64,000 nucleotides of DNA from Cordylochernes scorpioides (taxonomy: Eukaryota > Arthropoda > Arachnida > Pseudoscorpiones > Chernetidae): positions 25,688,282 through 25,752,281 of the forward strand of contig CP092874.1 in the NCBI GenBank assembly GCA_030710605.1, read 5' to 3'. The notes under the pieces were generated by a model. That model saw nothing but the letters and a program-made list of their open reading frames with translations. It was not told where the DNA came from and did not search any database. Shown in pieces: positions 9,985 to 22,700 of the stretch (the first letter of the stretch is position 1; each line of letters begins with the position of its first letter). A program made the position numbers and the translations under genes.

Positions 9985-10140
9985 TCCAGAGATACAGTAT
10001 GAGCAGTGTTTATACTCCATGTTAGGAGTGGCTGCACATGGCATCTGTTCATCATATCAGAGGCGGCCATTTCTTTTGGAGTCGGCCTGCCACTGAGTAG
10101 TACTCCCAGTCTTAATGACAAAGGCAGACGCATTCTACTT
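9985..10140. repeat. Dispersed repeat A, copy 2
   Basis: Matches the first 120 bases of the window. The stretch 9745-9984 just before it shows no feature. Confidence 0.6.
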
Positions 10141-10279
10141 CACCCAGTCATGATGTTTGTCAAATCTCAAGCTCTACAGGTTTGATATTCTGATATGATT
10201 GAGTGGAGATAAGAAAGAAGAAGAAGATGTATATACCATAATATGCCATGTTCTATTATGACATTGATTCATGTTCCAG

Positions 10280-10309
10280 GTTTGCAGAGATGGCCAATGT
10301 CCCCAGTAA
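10280..10309 (+). CDS. CRP1 exon 5 (C-terminus and stop)
   Basis: After TTCCAG the frame reads VCRDGQCPQ and stops at TAA. Phase 0 matches exon 4. A polyadenylation signal AATAAA lies at 10346-10351, within TTAATAAAT, at nearly the same distance as in CRP3 (44546) and CRP4 (59210). This marks the end of CRP1. Confidence 0.75.
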   Translation, partial: VCRDGQCPQ

Positions 10310-10489
10310 AAAGAAAATATTATTTTGTATTTTTCATGTTTGGTTAATAAATGTTCTCTAGACATTCTGTATTTCTCTACCAATTCATTTCTTAATAATT
10401 CAAACATATGTATACAATATTGGGGAAGAAGCACTGTACCCAGAAGTACTTATGGATGCTTCCATGTAAAACCAGGCCATGATAATCAT

Positions 10490-11966
10490 GGTAGGTAGAG
10501 GATTGTGACAGCTTGTACTGTAAGTACACCACATGTCTACACATGTAGTACCAGGCCATGATAACATGGTGGGTAGAGGGTAGTGACAGCTTGTACTGTA
10601 AGTACACCACATGTCTACACATGTAGTACCAGGCCATGATGGTGGGTAGAGGGTTGTGACAGCTTGTACTGTAAGTACACCACATGTCTACACATGTAGT
10701 ACCAGGCCATGATAACATGGTGGGTAGAGGGTTGTGACAGCTTGTACTGTAAGTACACCACATGTCTACACATGTAGTACCAGGCCATGATAACATGGTG
10801 GGTAGAGGGTTGTGACAGCTTGTACTGTAAGTACACCACATGTCTACACATGTAGTACCAGGCCATGATAACATGGTGGGTAGAGGGTTGTGACAGCTTG
10901 TACTGTAAGTACACCACATGTCTACACATGTAGTACCAGGCCATGATAACATGGTGGGTAGAGGGTTGTGACAGCTTGTACTGTAAGTACACCACATGTC
11001 TACACATGTAGTACCAGGCCATGATAACATGGTGGGTAGAGGGTTGTGACAGCTTGTACTGTAAGTACACCACATGTCTACACATGTAGTACCAGGCCAT
11101 GATAACATGGTAGGTAGAGGGTTGTGACAGCTTGTACTGTAAGTACACCACATGTCTACACATGTAGTACCAGGCCATGATAACATGGTGGGTAGAGGGT
11201 TGTGACAGCTTGTACTGTAAGTACACCACATGTCTACACATGTAGTACCAGGTCATGATAACATGGTGGGTAGAGGGTTGTGACAGCTTGTACTGTAAGT
11301 ACACCACATGTCTACACATGTAGTACCAGGCCATGATAACATGGTGGGTAGAGGGTTGTGACAGCTTGTACTGTAAGTACACCACATGTCTACACATGTA
11401 GTACCAGGCCATGATAACATGGTGGGTAGAGGGTTGTGACAGCTTGTACTGTAAGTACACCACATGTCTACACATGTAGTACCAGGTCATGATAACATGG
11501 TGGGTAGAGGGTTGTGACAGCTTGTACTGTAAGTACACCACATGTCTACACATGTAGTACCAGGCCATGATAACATGGTGGGTAGAGGGTTGTGACAGCT
11601 TGTACTGTAAGTACACCACATGTCTACACATGTAGTACCAGGCCATGATAACATGGTGGGTAGAGGGTTGTGACAGCTTGTACTGTAAGTACACCACATG
11701 TCTACACATGTAGTACCAGGCCATGATAACATGGTGGGTAGAGGGTTGTGACAGCTTGTACTGTAAGTACACCACATGTCTACACATGTAGTACCAGGTC
11801 ATGATAACATGGTGGGTAGAGGGTTGTGACAGCTTGTACTGTAAGTACACCACATGTCTACACATGTAGTACCAGGCCATGATAACATGGTGGGTAGAGG
11901 GTTGTGACAGCTTGTACTGTAAGTACACCACATGTCTACACATGTAGTACCAGGCTATGATAACCA
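10490..11966 (-). repeat. Satellite B, 78-bp unit, about 19 copies
   Basis: Unit hallmarks: CACATGTCTACACATGTAGT, ACCAGGCCATGATAACATGG, TGGGTAGAGGGTTGTGACAG. The unit length is a multiple of three, so open frames hundreds of codons long run through it; these are by-products. The same unit appears in opposite orientation at 63370-64000. It lies between the CRP1 and CRP2 3' ends and is homologous to the tail of the SINE family at 43046 and 49501. Confidence 0.95.
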
Positions 11967-12289
11967 TGGTAGTTGGCGATTTCTTGTATTGGGTATTTTG
12001 AAGTTAGAGGTTTGCCGGGCGGCATTCAGTGATCTTTAAAATGAGAAAGTTCGCATAGAATAGATTATCTATCTCGACGTTTCAACAAAAATATTTGGTC
12101 CTCGACAGTAAGAGAAAGCATTTAGAAAGGCTTTATAAATATGTCTGAGATTATGTGGCCATTCTCGCATTATCTTTCAAATTTAATACATCTAAATCTT
12201 CAACAAAACGTTTGTTAGTTTAATATTTTGTTTAATATTCGTGATTTGGATCTTGTATTAAACTTGAAAATGTATCAATAGATATTTTC
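11967..12289. repeat. Inter-satellite spacer, inverted copy of 62335-62620
   Basis: The segment shares TTAATATTTTGTTTAATATT, ATTATGTGGCCATTCTCGCA and TTTCAACAAAAATATTTGG with the reverse complement of 62335-62620. A class III hammerhead-like motif lies inside. Confidence 0.8.
12071..12115 (-). ncRNA. Hammerhead-like motif, class III
   Basis: Minus strand: CTGTCGAGGACCAAATATTT, then TTGTTGAAACGTCGAGA. A6 is changed to U; GAAAC is kept. A short AC/GT stem III and a TCTC.../GAGA stem I can be drawn. The inverted copy is at 62489. Confidence 0.45.
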
Positions 12290-13485
12290 TGATGCTAAAG
12301 TTGGGGTCGGGAAACTACCACCGATCACATGGTACTATGGAGGAGGACTCTACCCAGATGTATCTATAGATACTTCCTGATGTTAGAGCTGGGGTCGGGA
12401 AACTACCCCGATCTCATGGTACTATGGAGGAGGACACTACCCAGATGTATCTATAGATACTTCCTGATGTTATAGCTGGGGTCGGGAAACTACCCCGATC
12501 TCATGGTACTATGGAGGAGGACTCTATATACCCAGATGTATCAATAGATACTTCCTGATGTTAGAGCTGGGGTCGGGAAACTACCCCGAGCTCATGGTAC
12601 TATGGAGGAGGACTCTACCCAGATGTATCTATATATACTTCCTGATGTTAGAGCTGGGGTCGGGAAACTACCCCGATCACATGGTACTATGGAGGAGGAC
12701 TCTGCCCAGATGTATCTATAGATACTTCCTGATGTTAGAGCTGGGGTCGGGAAACTACCCCGATCTCATGGTACTATGGAGGAGGACTCTACCCAGATGT
12801 ATCTATAGATACTTCCTGATGTTAGAGCTGGGGTCGGGAAACTACCCCGATCTCATGGTACTATGGAGGAGGACACTACCCAGATGTATCTATAGATACT
12901 TCCTGATGTTATAGCTGGGGTCGGGAAACTACCCCGATCTCATGGTACTATGGAGGAGGACTCTATATACCCAGATGTATCAATAGATACTTCCTGATGT
13001 TAGAGCTGGGGTCGGGAAACTACCCCGAGCTCATGGTACTATGGAGGAGGACTCTACCCAGATGTATCTATATATACTTCCTGATGTTAGAGCTGGGGTC
13101 GGGAAACTACCCCGATCTCATGGTACTATGGAGGAGGACTCTACCCAGATGTATCTATAGATACTTCCTGATGTTAGAGCTGGGGTCGGGAAACTACCCC
13201 GATCTCATGGTACTATGGAGGAGGACTCTACCCAGATGTATCTATATATACTTCCTGATGTTAGAGCTGGGGTCGGGAAACTACCCCGATCTCATGGTAC
13301 TATGGAGGAGGACTCTACCCAGATGTATCTATAGATACTTCCTGATGTTAGAGCTGGGGTCGGGAAACTACCCCGATCTCATGGTACTATGGAGGAGGAC
13401 TCTACCCAGATGTATCTATAGATACTTCCTGATGTTAGAGCTGGGGTCGGGAAACTACCCCGATCTCATGGTACTATGGTGTAAG
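12290..13485 (+). repeat. Satellite C, 87-bp unit, array C1, about 14 copies
   Basis: Unit hallmarks: GATGTTAGAGCTGGGGTCGG, GAAACTACCCCGATCTCATG, GTACTATGGAGGAGGACTCT. A variant block (ATATACCCAGATGTATCAAT followed by CCCCGAGCTCATGG) recurs at about 12530 and 12967, about 437 bp apart, implying a five-unit higher-order repeat. The array begins just past the CRP2 3' end. Confidence 0.95.
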
Positions 13486-13761
13486 TTAAAAGTGTGGAGT
13501 ATATATCTAGAAAGACTTTCTCTACTTCATAGTTTGAATTTCTATTCATGATAAAATTGTGAAAAGACTTTTAAAATTACAAAATAATTACTCTCAATGA
13601 GTTTCTTACTATTTCATTATTTATAATTGTGAGGAAATATTTTGTATTTTCAAAAATAAATAGTAGATTTTGTTTTCTCTGTAAAAAAATAATAAGGCCA
13701 GCATTGCTGAATGGTTATAAACATTTATTAACCAAATATAAATTTGTTAAAAGGAATTTCT
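13486..13761 (-). other. CRP2 3' flank
   Basis: AT-rich 3' flank. The minus-strand AATAAA signal is TTTATT at 13724-13729, 33 bp past the stop codon. The stretch is inverted relative to 59178-59460. Confidence 0.6.
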
Positions 13762-13794
13762 TCATTCCCGGGGACATTGGCCAGCTTGGCAAAC
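13762..13794 (-). CDS. CRP2 exon 5
   Basis: After TTTCCAG: VCQAGQCPRE and TGA. Identical in sequence to CRP4 exon 5 (59145-59177). Confidence 0.75.
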   Translation of the reverse strand, partial: VCQAGQCPRE

Positions 13795-16700
13795 CTGGAA
13801 AATCAAAATGTTATCATTGATCATGAACTACTATTGCTTATACATGGCTAAATACAACCTAATTCATGTTACAATTGTCACTCAAAATACGGATTCATAT
13901 AGTCAAGGGATATAAATATTATTAACACATCACAATTATTATCATAAAACCAAATCTTAGCATTTACTATTAACAGATAAGTGATAGGTAAAACATTGTA
14001 AATAAAACAAGACAATTAAATCTTAGAGGTATATGCTTAATGGATAGACATTATAAAAAAAAAAAAGATATTTTCAAAATACACTCATGGACAAAATTTG
14101 AAGAAGGTTTACATTTTAGCATATATATCGGTATTCAGACAATAATTCTGAAAGATATTACAGTAATCTTTATTGAAGACACGAGATAACCAAGTGTATA
14201 TACACTCATGGACAAAACTTAAGGAAGTTGTACCTTTTACCATTTATATCAGGATTCTTACAATAACTCTGAAAGATATTACAGTAACCTTTATTGAAGA
14301 CACGAGATAACCAAGTGTATATACACTCATGGACAAAATTTAAGGAAGTTGTGCCTTTCAGCATGTATATCGGGATTCAGACAATAACTCTGAAAGATAT
14401 TACAGTGACCTTTATTGAAGACACACCAGATAACCAAGTGTGAACAACCTCTGTCTCCTTAATTAAAAAAAAATAGACGATTGGAGACATCCAATTATGA
14501 AATACCTTAAGATTTTGCAAATATTGTAAATGACGATTATTACATAAAAGAATTAATAAGTTAAAGAAAATTTTGCTGCATCTCATAAGAACTCACGTGT
14601 ATATATTTGAGGAAAAGGGGTATTTCATGATTTTGCAACTAAAAGTTGATGATGGCTAGCGCCATCTATCGGAATAAACAGCAACTAATCGTTGATTTTT
14701 AATATTTACAGAATTGTACAAATATCGTTTCTTGATTGATCAAGTAAAGCTAACCACATACACGTTTCGGGCTTTTGGTACAAGTCAAAGTGGTGTAAGC
14801 TGTACCTCAACGACCAAAAAAGTGGTCTTTGTGTATATATTTGTGTCATCCTGATTAGATAAAGAACACGGACGACGTAACAAGAGGATAAAGAAAGTCA
14901 AAAGAAACCAAACTCACCCGACCCCGAGTACAAGGAGCTCCATCAATGGCATCTACAGTTTCAAATGTTCCTCGTCTACGTGTGCAACGCTGAAACCCAC
15001 AAAGTCAGAATTAGAACTTCTAGCTACATCACAGATAGAACATGAGTAACCAATGTCATTGTTTTCTCCATTGTTAAAACTTAGATATGTATTTAAAAAA
15101 AAAATATTTGTATCAATATGGAGTAAAAATATATCAGGTCTCCAGGGAAATTTATTTTTTGACAATTAGAACACTTTTATTGACTTCTTAGTTAATATTT
15201 ATATGAAAAAGATCAAGAGAATTATATATATGTCATAATTTGTATATAATTAAATGCAACCCCGACCCACTATGTATGTATCATGTATGATTTTCAAAGA
15301 CTTAATAAAGAACAAGGTAACTGGAGGGAAGCAAGTAACATTAAGATATAGGAAGTAGATCTAAGATTGGCACGACTATTCTGGGCACCCCTGTGTCAAT
15401 ACTGCAGGGGCAGAGACCGGGCGTCTCTAGTGACCGCAGAAGTTATTTTAGCCAAGATTCACTCAATACTTCCTGACAAACAGGACGTGTCGAGTGACCA
15501 AAAGTTATAAAAGTTTGAGAGACATCCAGTACTTCCGGCAAAAACAGGACGTGTCTAATATCCTTCGAAACTATAAGCGTCAAGCCACCAAACACTTCCT
15601 GACGAAATCGGATATCCCAGGCAGGGCACAGCTTTCATCAAGGGAAGCCGCCGGCCTATCAGAAGATAGCACCTTAAGTAGGTCAACCAATAGAAAAAGA
15701 TCATGTGAGATCTCTCAACCAATCAGAGAGAAACTGACTCGTGGTGTTAAATCGAAAGACAAGAATAGTTAGTTACGCTTTGGCTCCCACGGAGGTGACA
15801 TCGGCTTTAGACCTCTCTCCCTCGGCTCATCCCACAGCTAAGTACAATCACCGCCATGTGATCAGTTAATTAACAATCAAAATCGCTCCGCCTTCTCAAG
15901 CTTTCTTCCCTCCAATCCAGTTGCCTTTTATTTTCAAACCTCACCATGTGTCCTGATTATTCCTAACTGTGTGCTTCACTTACCACTCAACGACTGCGCT
16001 TCAATCAAATATCACCATTCGCATCCAACAACAAGAAACCCGCAACGATATTGTCACAGAACGGTTAAGTCGACAGGATAAAGATTATGGAACTTAATCA
16101 GGATAAAGATTATAGAGCTTAATCAGGATGAAGATGGAAATTAACCCAGGCGCCAGCACAACAAAAGGCAATGACAAACCAAGAGAGAACGAACTGGCAA
16201 CGAGCGGAAAGAAACTGACAACGAACGAAGCGACAAGACATACCCTGGCGACGGTAATTTTAGAACTGACCGCCGCGCTACAAGGGGCGAGATCCCCGCA
16301 ACTGAAAGCGGTCTTCCGGAGCGCCACCCTCGGGACAACCGACACCCGCACCGCCGATACGTATCCGAACAACCTGACGCCCACCGAGGAATCGCCATCC
16401 GCCATGCCGTACCAGTACACACGGAAGCAACCCACGCGACACGGACCCAGTGTACCGACAACGCGTTCCACTCGAATGGAAGCAGTACAAATGACTAGAT
16501 TTCCCTTTCAATCGCGCGGACAGTGCAAAAGGTCCCGATCCGGTTCAACAGATATTCCAAGCCAGCCACACCAAGCCGAAGACGCCACAATGGAGACTTT
16601 TCGAGACTAAGGTAGGCAATCCACCCAATGACACCATCAAATTAACTTTGGACTTGTATCTGACCCGGGACCTACCATGTACCTTTCTCATTGAACCAGA

Positions 16701-19700
16701 CGCAGGTTCGAACATATTGCCGTATCATTTATACAATAGATTAAAAGCACAACTCCCCAATTTAAGTATTAAAAAACCTTCCCTTGATCTATCCCCCCTA
16801 AATAGTTTTACGAAAATAATAGGACATTTAACTTTCCCTCTGACAATAGGCCAAATAACCCGTAGAGAGAACTTCCACGTGGTAAATGCATCCTTGCCAT
16901 TTGGAGTTCTCACCTTAAAAACCCTTTATCAATATAAATTAAAACTAAATTATAATCGCGGCACTATTTTCCAACTTGGCGTCCCATTGTCTAATACTAT
17001 CTACCACTTTAAACATGTGTCAAATGAATGCAAGCACGGGCTAGGCCAAAACCTGTCCCAAAGGACTCGCACAGCACCCAAAGCTTTCACACATGGAAAC
17101 CCTTGCCTGCATTCATTGCCCAAACCCCAAATATTTACATGCCACCATTCTAATCTCACACCACACAACTTTTCACTCAACCCAATTACCAGTACTATAT
17201 GCCCACAACACATAAAGCCACTACGGCTTCAACCTACAATTCCAATAATGCCCAAAAAAGTGTCAGTACACCAACACAGCTCACCCACTTACCACACAAA
17301 ATCCATACACGCACCCATACGTCACCACGCGACAAACACACACAACCCACACAATAAACGCAACACACACGCCAAAAGACAACAACAACGACAAACAAGC
17401 GCATGCACAACCGTTAAGAATAATACAATCATCCCGTCTACACAAAACATAGAAAAAATTCACGCCACCAAACAACCACACAATCGAAAAACATTACGAT
17501 CTTTCCTAAAATCTGTAAACGTCTATAAAGAATTCATTCCAGACCACGCCCGCTTGCGGACGCCACTTATCAACCTTCTAAAAAGGGACATCATGTGGGT
17601 CTGGGATGACGAATGCCAGAAAGCGTTCACTAACCTGAAGGAAAACCTTACCACACACCCCACATTACACCTTTACCAGGAAGGTCTGCCATGCCAGGTG
17701 TACTATAATACCTCAACATTCAGCATTACAGGCGTTCTTAAACAAGTCTACCCTGATGGGAAGACATACACCGTTCAACATTTCAGCCGATCTCTACGTA
17801 GTCACGAGCGAAATTATTCAGACTTGGAACTACAATGCCTAGCCATTGTGGAAAGTGTGGATAATTTCCGCACCTATCTAAAGGACAGAAAGTTTACAAT
17901 ATTTTCTGACCATCCCGCATTGCAGTGGTTGAAAGAGATCAAAGCGCCTTCAGGCAGATTGTTTCGATGGAGGTTACGATTGTCAAGATACGAATATGAG
18001 GTCCGTAGCATAAATGGAGTACAACAATATGAAACGGGCGTTGTAACTCGTATTCCATTTTGTGGCTTTCTAGATGCGCCACTCATAAAGAGCCAACAGT
18101 CTTCTCCACCGGGAAAATCCCGCGTGACTATGGATCCCAATAAACTGCGCACCGTCTCCCGAAAAGGAGTACTTAAAACTATAGTCCCAAATTCATTTAC
18201 AACCAGACTTCTTAAGTCCGTACACACACAACACCACCACCCAAACATCTCCAAGATGACGAGACTCATCTCAGCACAATATTATTGGCAGAACATGACA
18301 CAAGACATCGCAAAACAGGTAAAAACCTGCCCCACCTGCCGATTCGCTAGAAGAATCGATGAATACAAACAACCTGCACGTAAAAATACCGACACAAGTA
18401 CCCAAACAAAACAAAATTCGTACATAACGCACAGCGTACACACAACACAAACAATGCCAAAATTACCACATCCACGTCAGAGAAAAGATCACACATCTCA
18501 ACCTAAACCAATTACCGCCGACATATCTCTCATAAAACCATTGACGATCAAGCAGGAGAACTGTAAACCTGACAACCAATTCAATCATATCACACCACTC
18601 CCTAAAGATATCAAACAGGAGAACTGCGAACCTACCAATCATTTAATTTCTACAATTAATAAGGTTCAAGCGAATATTTCAGAGTCCCCAGTTACAAAAA
18701 TGTGGACGAACATGGGGCAATATCCTATATTTCATCTGATTCTTATCCTTTGTTTGTTACTTCTGCCATACAACTGTATCCCAATTTTGTTCATTAAATA
18801 CTTGTTTATCTATGCTATGCCCGATCAGAAAATCTTCGAACTACAAGAGGTAGTTTTTAATTTAGGACAAGCATTTTTTAATTTTGGACAAACAGTTTTT
18901 CATTGTGGACAAGCAATTCTTCATTGTGGACAAGCAATTCTTCATTGTGGACAAGTATTTATAAAACTTCTCATAATTTTAGGAACCATCTTCGCAGAAA
19001 ATCTAAATAAACTCCGAAAAAGATAACAGTAACTGAAAGGTAACCAACTAGTGTCGGAGAAATCACGCTCCAAAAACAAGATCTGAGCCGCACCAAAAGT
19101 AAATAGACGGCAGGAAACGAGAATTTGAGACACCACGACGGAAGTGTAGTCCGCAGCGATAAATTCGGCCTCTGTAAACAAAGCGGAACGCCTTCGTCCG
19201 ATCTCCAATTTCATTCCCTCTCTTTTGCCCGACACACCCCACTTCCGTATCTCTAATTACAATGAGAAGATCCCCTATTGAGGTCAACTGGGAACCTCGC
19301 TATGCCACCAATTTTGATTCCGGTTCGAGTCTACATATCGATTTTTACCAACCAATTCCACATCCACGAGACAACACATAAAAATAACTCACGCATTTCT
19401 TACACCACCGACTTCTAACATTTTTTCACAACACACACACAAAGACAAAAAATTACACATAAAGGTTATATAGATTTCCATGTCTCCTGTACACAGCATA
19501 AACGCACTTGAGGGCTAGAATCACGTTTTTCACCTAAGTGTCGATACAGACGAGACAAAAAATTTATAGGACATAATTGAGCAAGTAAAACATTTATAGG
19601 ACAAAATGGAACAATCAATACATTTAGATCAGGGCATGTAGATACCAAAGGGTTCCAACCAATACATCTTATTTTTCATATCAATCATTTTATTATTTTC

Positions 19701-22700
19701 TCTCAATTAAAAGTTAAATATTTAATCAATTTATCAATTTATTCAACTTATTACCACTTTTATCATTAATTATCATTTTTTTTTTCCCAATTAGTTTATA
19801 TTATCATTTTTATTTATCAATTATCATTCTATTTACCACTTGACTTATATTGTCACAACTCAATTATCAACGAAAACACTGGTTTTCGATTAAACTAAAA
19901 ACATTAAATCACCCTTTATTGTTGAAACCTTTTTATTTTTCATTTTTCTTTTTTTCAAACACTCAACCTTGATTTCGCTCAAAAAAAAAAAAAAAAAAAA
20001 AAAACTTTATTTTATTTTTATTTTTGATTTCTCAAAAGACCTAATAGAATTCCCTCGGTCTCCATTCCCAATTCCGAGCTAGAATATAATTAGGCATTTT
20101 TCCTTTTTTTTTTCTCACCACGCACCAAGCATTCACTTTGATTTCGTTCAACTCTTATTTTTATTTTTATTTTGATTTCTCAAAAGACCTAATGAAAACC
20201 CCTTCGATTTCATTCCCAATCTCAAGTAGGATAGTAATTAGGCAATTCTTTTTTTTCACCAACGCAACAAAGCATTTTCTTTTTTTTTCATACAACAAGG
20301 CTTTTTCTTTTTTTTTGTGCAACCAAGCCTTCACTTTGATTTCATTCAACTTTTATTTTATCTTATTTTATGTTGATTTCTCAAAAGCCCTAATAGAATT
20401 CCTTCGATTTCATTCCCAATTTCGAACTAGAATATGGTTAGGCATTTTTCTTTTTTTTTTTTTTCCTCACCATTCAAACAAACACATTCAATTTTGATTT
20501 CATTCAACTATTCTTATTTCATTTTGTTTTGATTTCAAAGCACCTTATGAAATTTCCTCGATTCCTTTTTCTCAGAATTCGAGCAAAAAAGTAACTAAGC
20601 AGTTGTCTTTGTCACCATGCAACAAAATATTTTTCTTTTTCAACCAAACACATTCAATTTTGATTTCATTCAACTATTTTTATATTATTTTTATTTGATT
20701 TCAAAAGCCTTAATAAAATCCCCTCGGTTTCCATTCCCAATCCCGAGCGAAAATATGGTTAGACATTTTTCTTTTTTTTCTCACCATTCAACCAAACACA
20801 TTCAATTTTGATTTCATTCAACTATTTTATATTATTTTTATTTGATTTCAAAAGCCTTAATAGAACTCCCTCGAATTCATTTCTTAACTCGAGAAGAATT
20901 CGTTTAGGCGCATTTTCCTTTTTTTTGCCCACTATGTACCATAACATTCATTGATTTCTTACAATTAAAAAATTTTTGATTTCTATTAATTATACTCAAC
21001 CTATATCATCAACACCATTCTATTTTACTTTTATATTACCAGCAATGTTTGTATATAGCCCCTCCATACCCACAACTAATTTTCCCACAAAATTATTTTT
21101 CACTTTACAGAATTCTCTCAGGCTAACCCCTTCTTGAATTCTTCACATGTAGGGGGCGCATCTGTCATAATTTGTATATAATTAAATGCAACCCCGACCC
21201 ACTATGTATGTATCATGTATGATTTTCAAAGACTTAATAAAGAACAAGGTAACTGGAGGGAAGCAAGTAACATTAAGATATAGGAAGTAGATCTAAGATT
21301 GGCACGACTATTCTGGGCACCCCTGTGTCAATACTGCAGGGGCAGAGACCGGGCGTCTCTAGTGACCGCAGAAGTTATTTTAGCCAAGATTCACTCAATA
21401 CTTCCTGACAAACAGGACGTGTCGAGTGACCAAAAGTTATAAAAGTTTGAGAGACATCCAGTACTTCCGGCAAAAACAGGACGTGTCTAATATCCTTCGA
21501 AACTATAAGCGTCAAGCCACCAAACACTTCCTGACGAAATCGGATATCCCAGGCAGGGCACAGCTTTCATCAAGGGAAGCCGCCGGCCTATCAGAAGATA
21601 GCACCTTAAGTAGGTCAACCAATAGAAAAAGATCATGTGAGATCTCTCAACCAATCAGAGAGAAACTGACTCGTGGTGTTAAATCGAAAGACAAGAATAG
21701 TTAGTTACGCTTTGGCTCCCACGGAGGTGACATCGGCTTTAGACCTCTCTCCCTCGGCTCATCCCACAGCTAAGTACAATCACCGCCATGTGATCAGTTA
21801 ATTAACAATCAAAATCGCTCCGCCTTCTCAAGCTTTCTTCCCTCCAATCCAGTTGCCTTTTATTTTCAAACCTCACCATGTGTCCTGATTATTCCTAACT
21901 GTGTGCTTCACTTACCACTCAACGACTGCGCTTCAATCAAATATCACCATTCGCATCCAACAACAAGAAACCCGCAACGATATTGCCACATATACAATCA
22001 GCCAGGTGTTCTTCCCCACCGTGATAGTGTCCAGGCGAGTTAAAAAAATCTTTATACAGTAGAACTTGGATAATTCGAACTTCTTTAATTCGAAAACCTC
22101 TTTAATTCGAATATTTATCTTGGTCCCTAGAATTTCCTATATATATAATTTCCGTTTTTAATTCGAATTTTTGGATAATTCGAATTTTTTTATGGTCCCT
22201 TGGGGTTCGAATTATCCAAGTTCGACTGTATCAATATTGCTGAACTGTGTGCTTCCTTCAAATACACAGTGGCTTCCAGCGCGCCTACGTCACAGGACGA
22301 CGTGGCATTGAGGAGCTTCCAACCACCACCACTAGAGGCGCTGCACCTTTCCCTTCACTTCCTGTTTATGTCTTCCTTTGTTTTGGCTGCTTGCTATGTC
22401 GTGATATATTAAAACTGATATATTTCAATCTATTCTGCATCTGATTGAACCACCAATCCAACAAAATATTTAGTAAAATATCAGGTCTCCAGGGAAAAAG
22501 TATTGTAATATGGATAATTCCTTCCTCACTGTATAACAAGATATCAGAGAGGCAGAGATCCCAGAGTGAAGTTGTAGAAAGATGGATGGGTTCCACCAGC
22601 TACGGGAGGATGGCCCACATATGTGTGGACAGGACAGGCTCCACGACGGTATTCCAATGTGGGGGGATAAAGGATTTAAAAGCACGAATGTTTATTTTAT

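Larger units (their letters stand above)
15231..21990 (+). mobile_element. Gypsy-type LTR element lacking the RT and integrase cores
   Basis: Two 828-bp LTRs (TG...CA), nearly identical, with TATA target duplications (15227-15230 and 21991-21994). The internal part encodes a short gag-like ORF and a 792-codon pol-like ORF with protease, RNase H and an integrase zinc finger, but no reverse transcriptase palm and no DDE core. The inverted copy of this region (around 56945) has no element here, which shows the empty site directly. The young LTRs imply recent mobilisation, presumably by enzymes from an autonomous relative. Confidence 0.9.

Noticed and set aside
10490-11966. Open frames of up to 450 codons with a 26-residue repeat on the minus strand
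   Set aside because: The 78-bp satellite unit is a multiple of three, so several frames stay open. The same repeat is non-coding elsewhere and related to a SINE tail.
12558-13551. Open frames of up to 184 codons with a 29-residue repeat (also at 44629 and 59386-62305)
   Set aside because: A by-product of the 87-bp satellite; two- and three-base insertions break the frames in C1 and C3 freely.
15494-15772. 92-codon open frame, repeated at 21426-21704
   Set aside because: It lies inside the Gypsy LTRs and is identical only because the LTRs are.
16094-16511. Minus-strand open frames of 77-125 codons
   Set aside because: Antisense to the gag-like ORF of the Gypsy element, driven by its higher GC content.
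20138-20811. Phe/Ser-rich open frames
   Set aside because: Low-complexity T-rich tandem repeats of the Gypsy 3' region.
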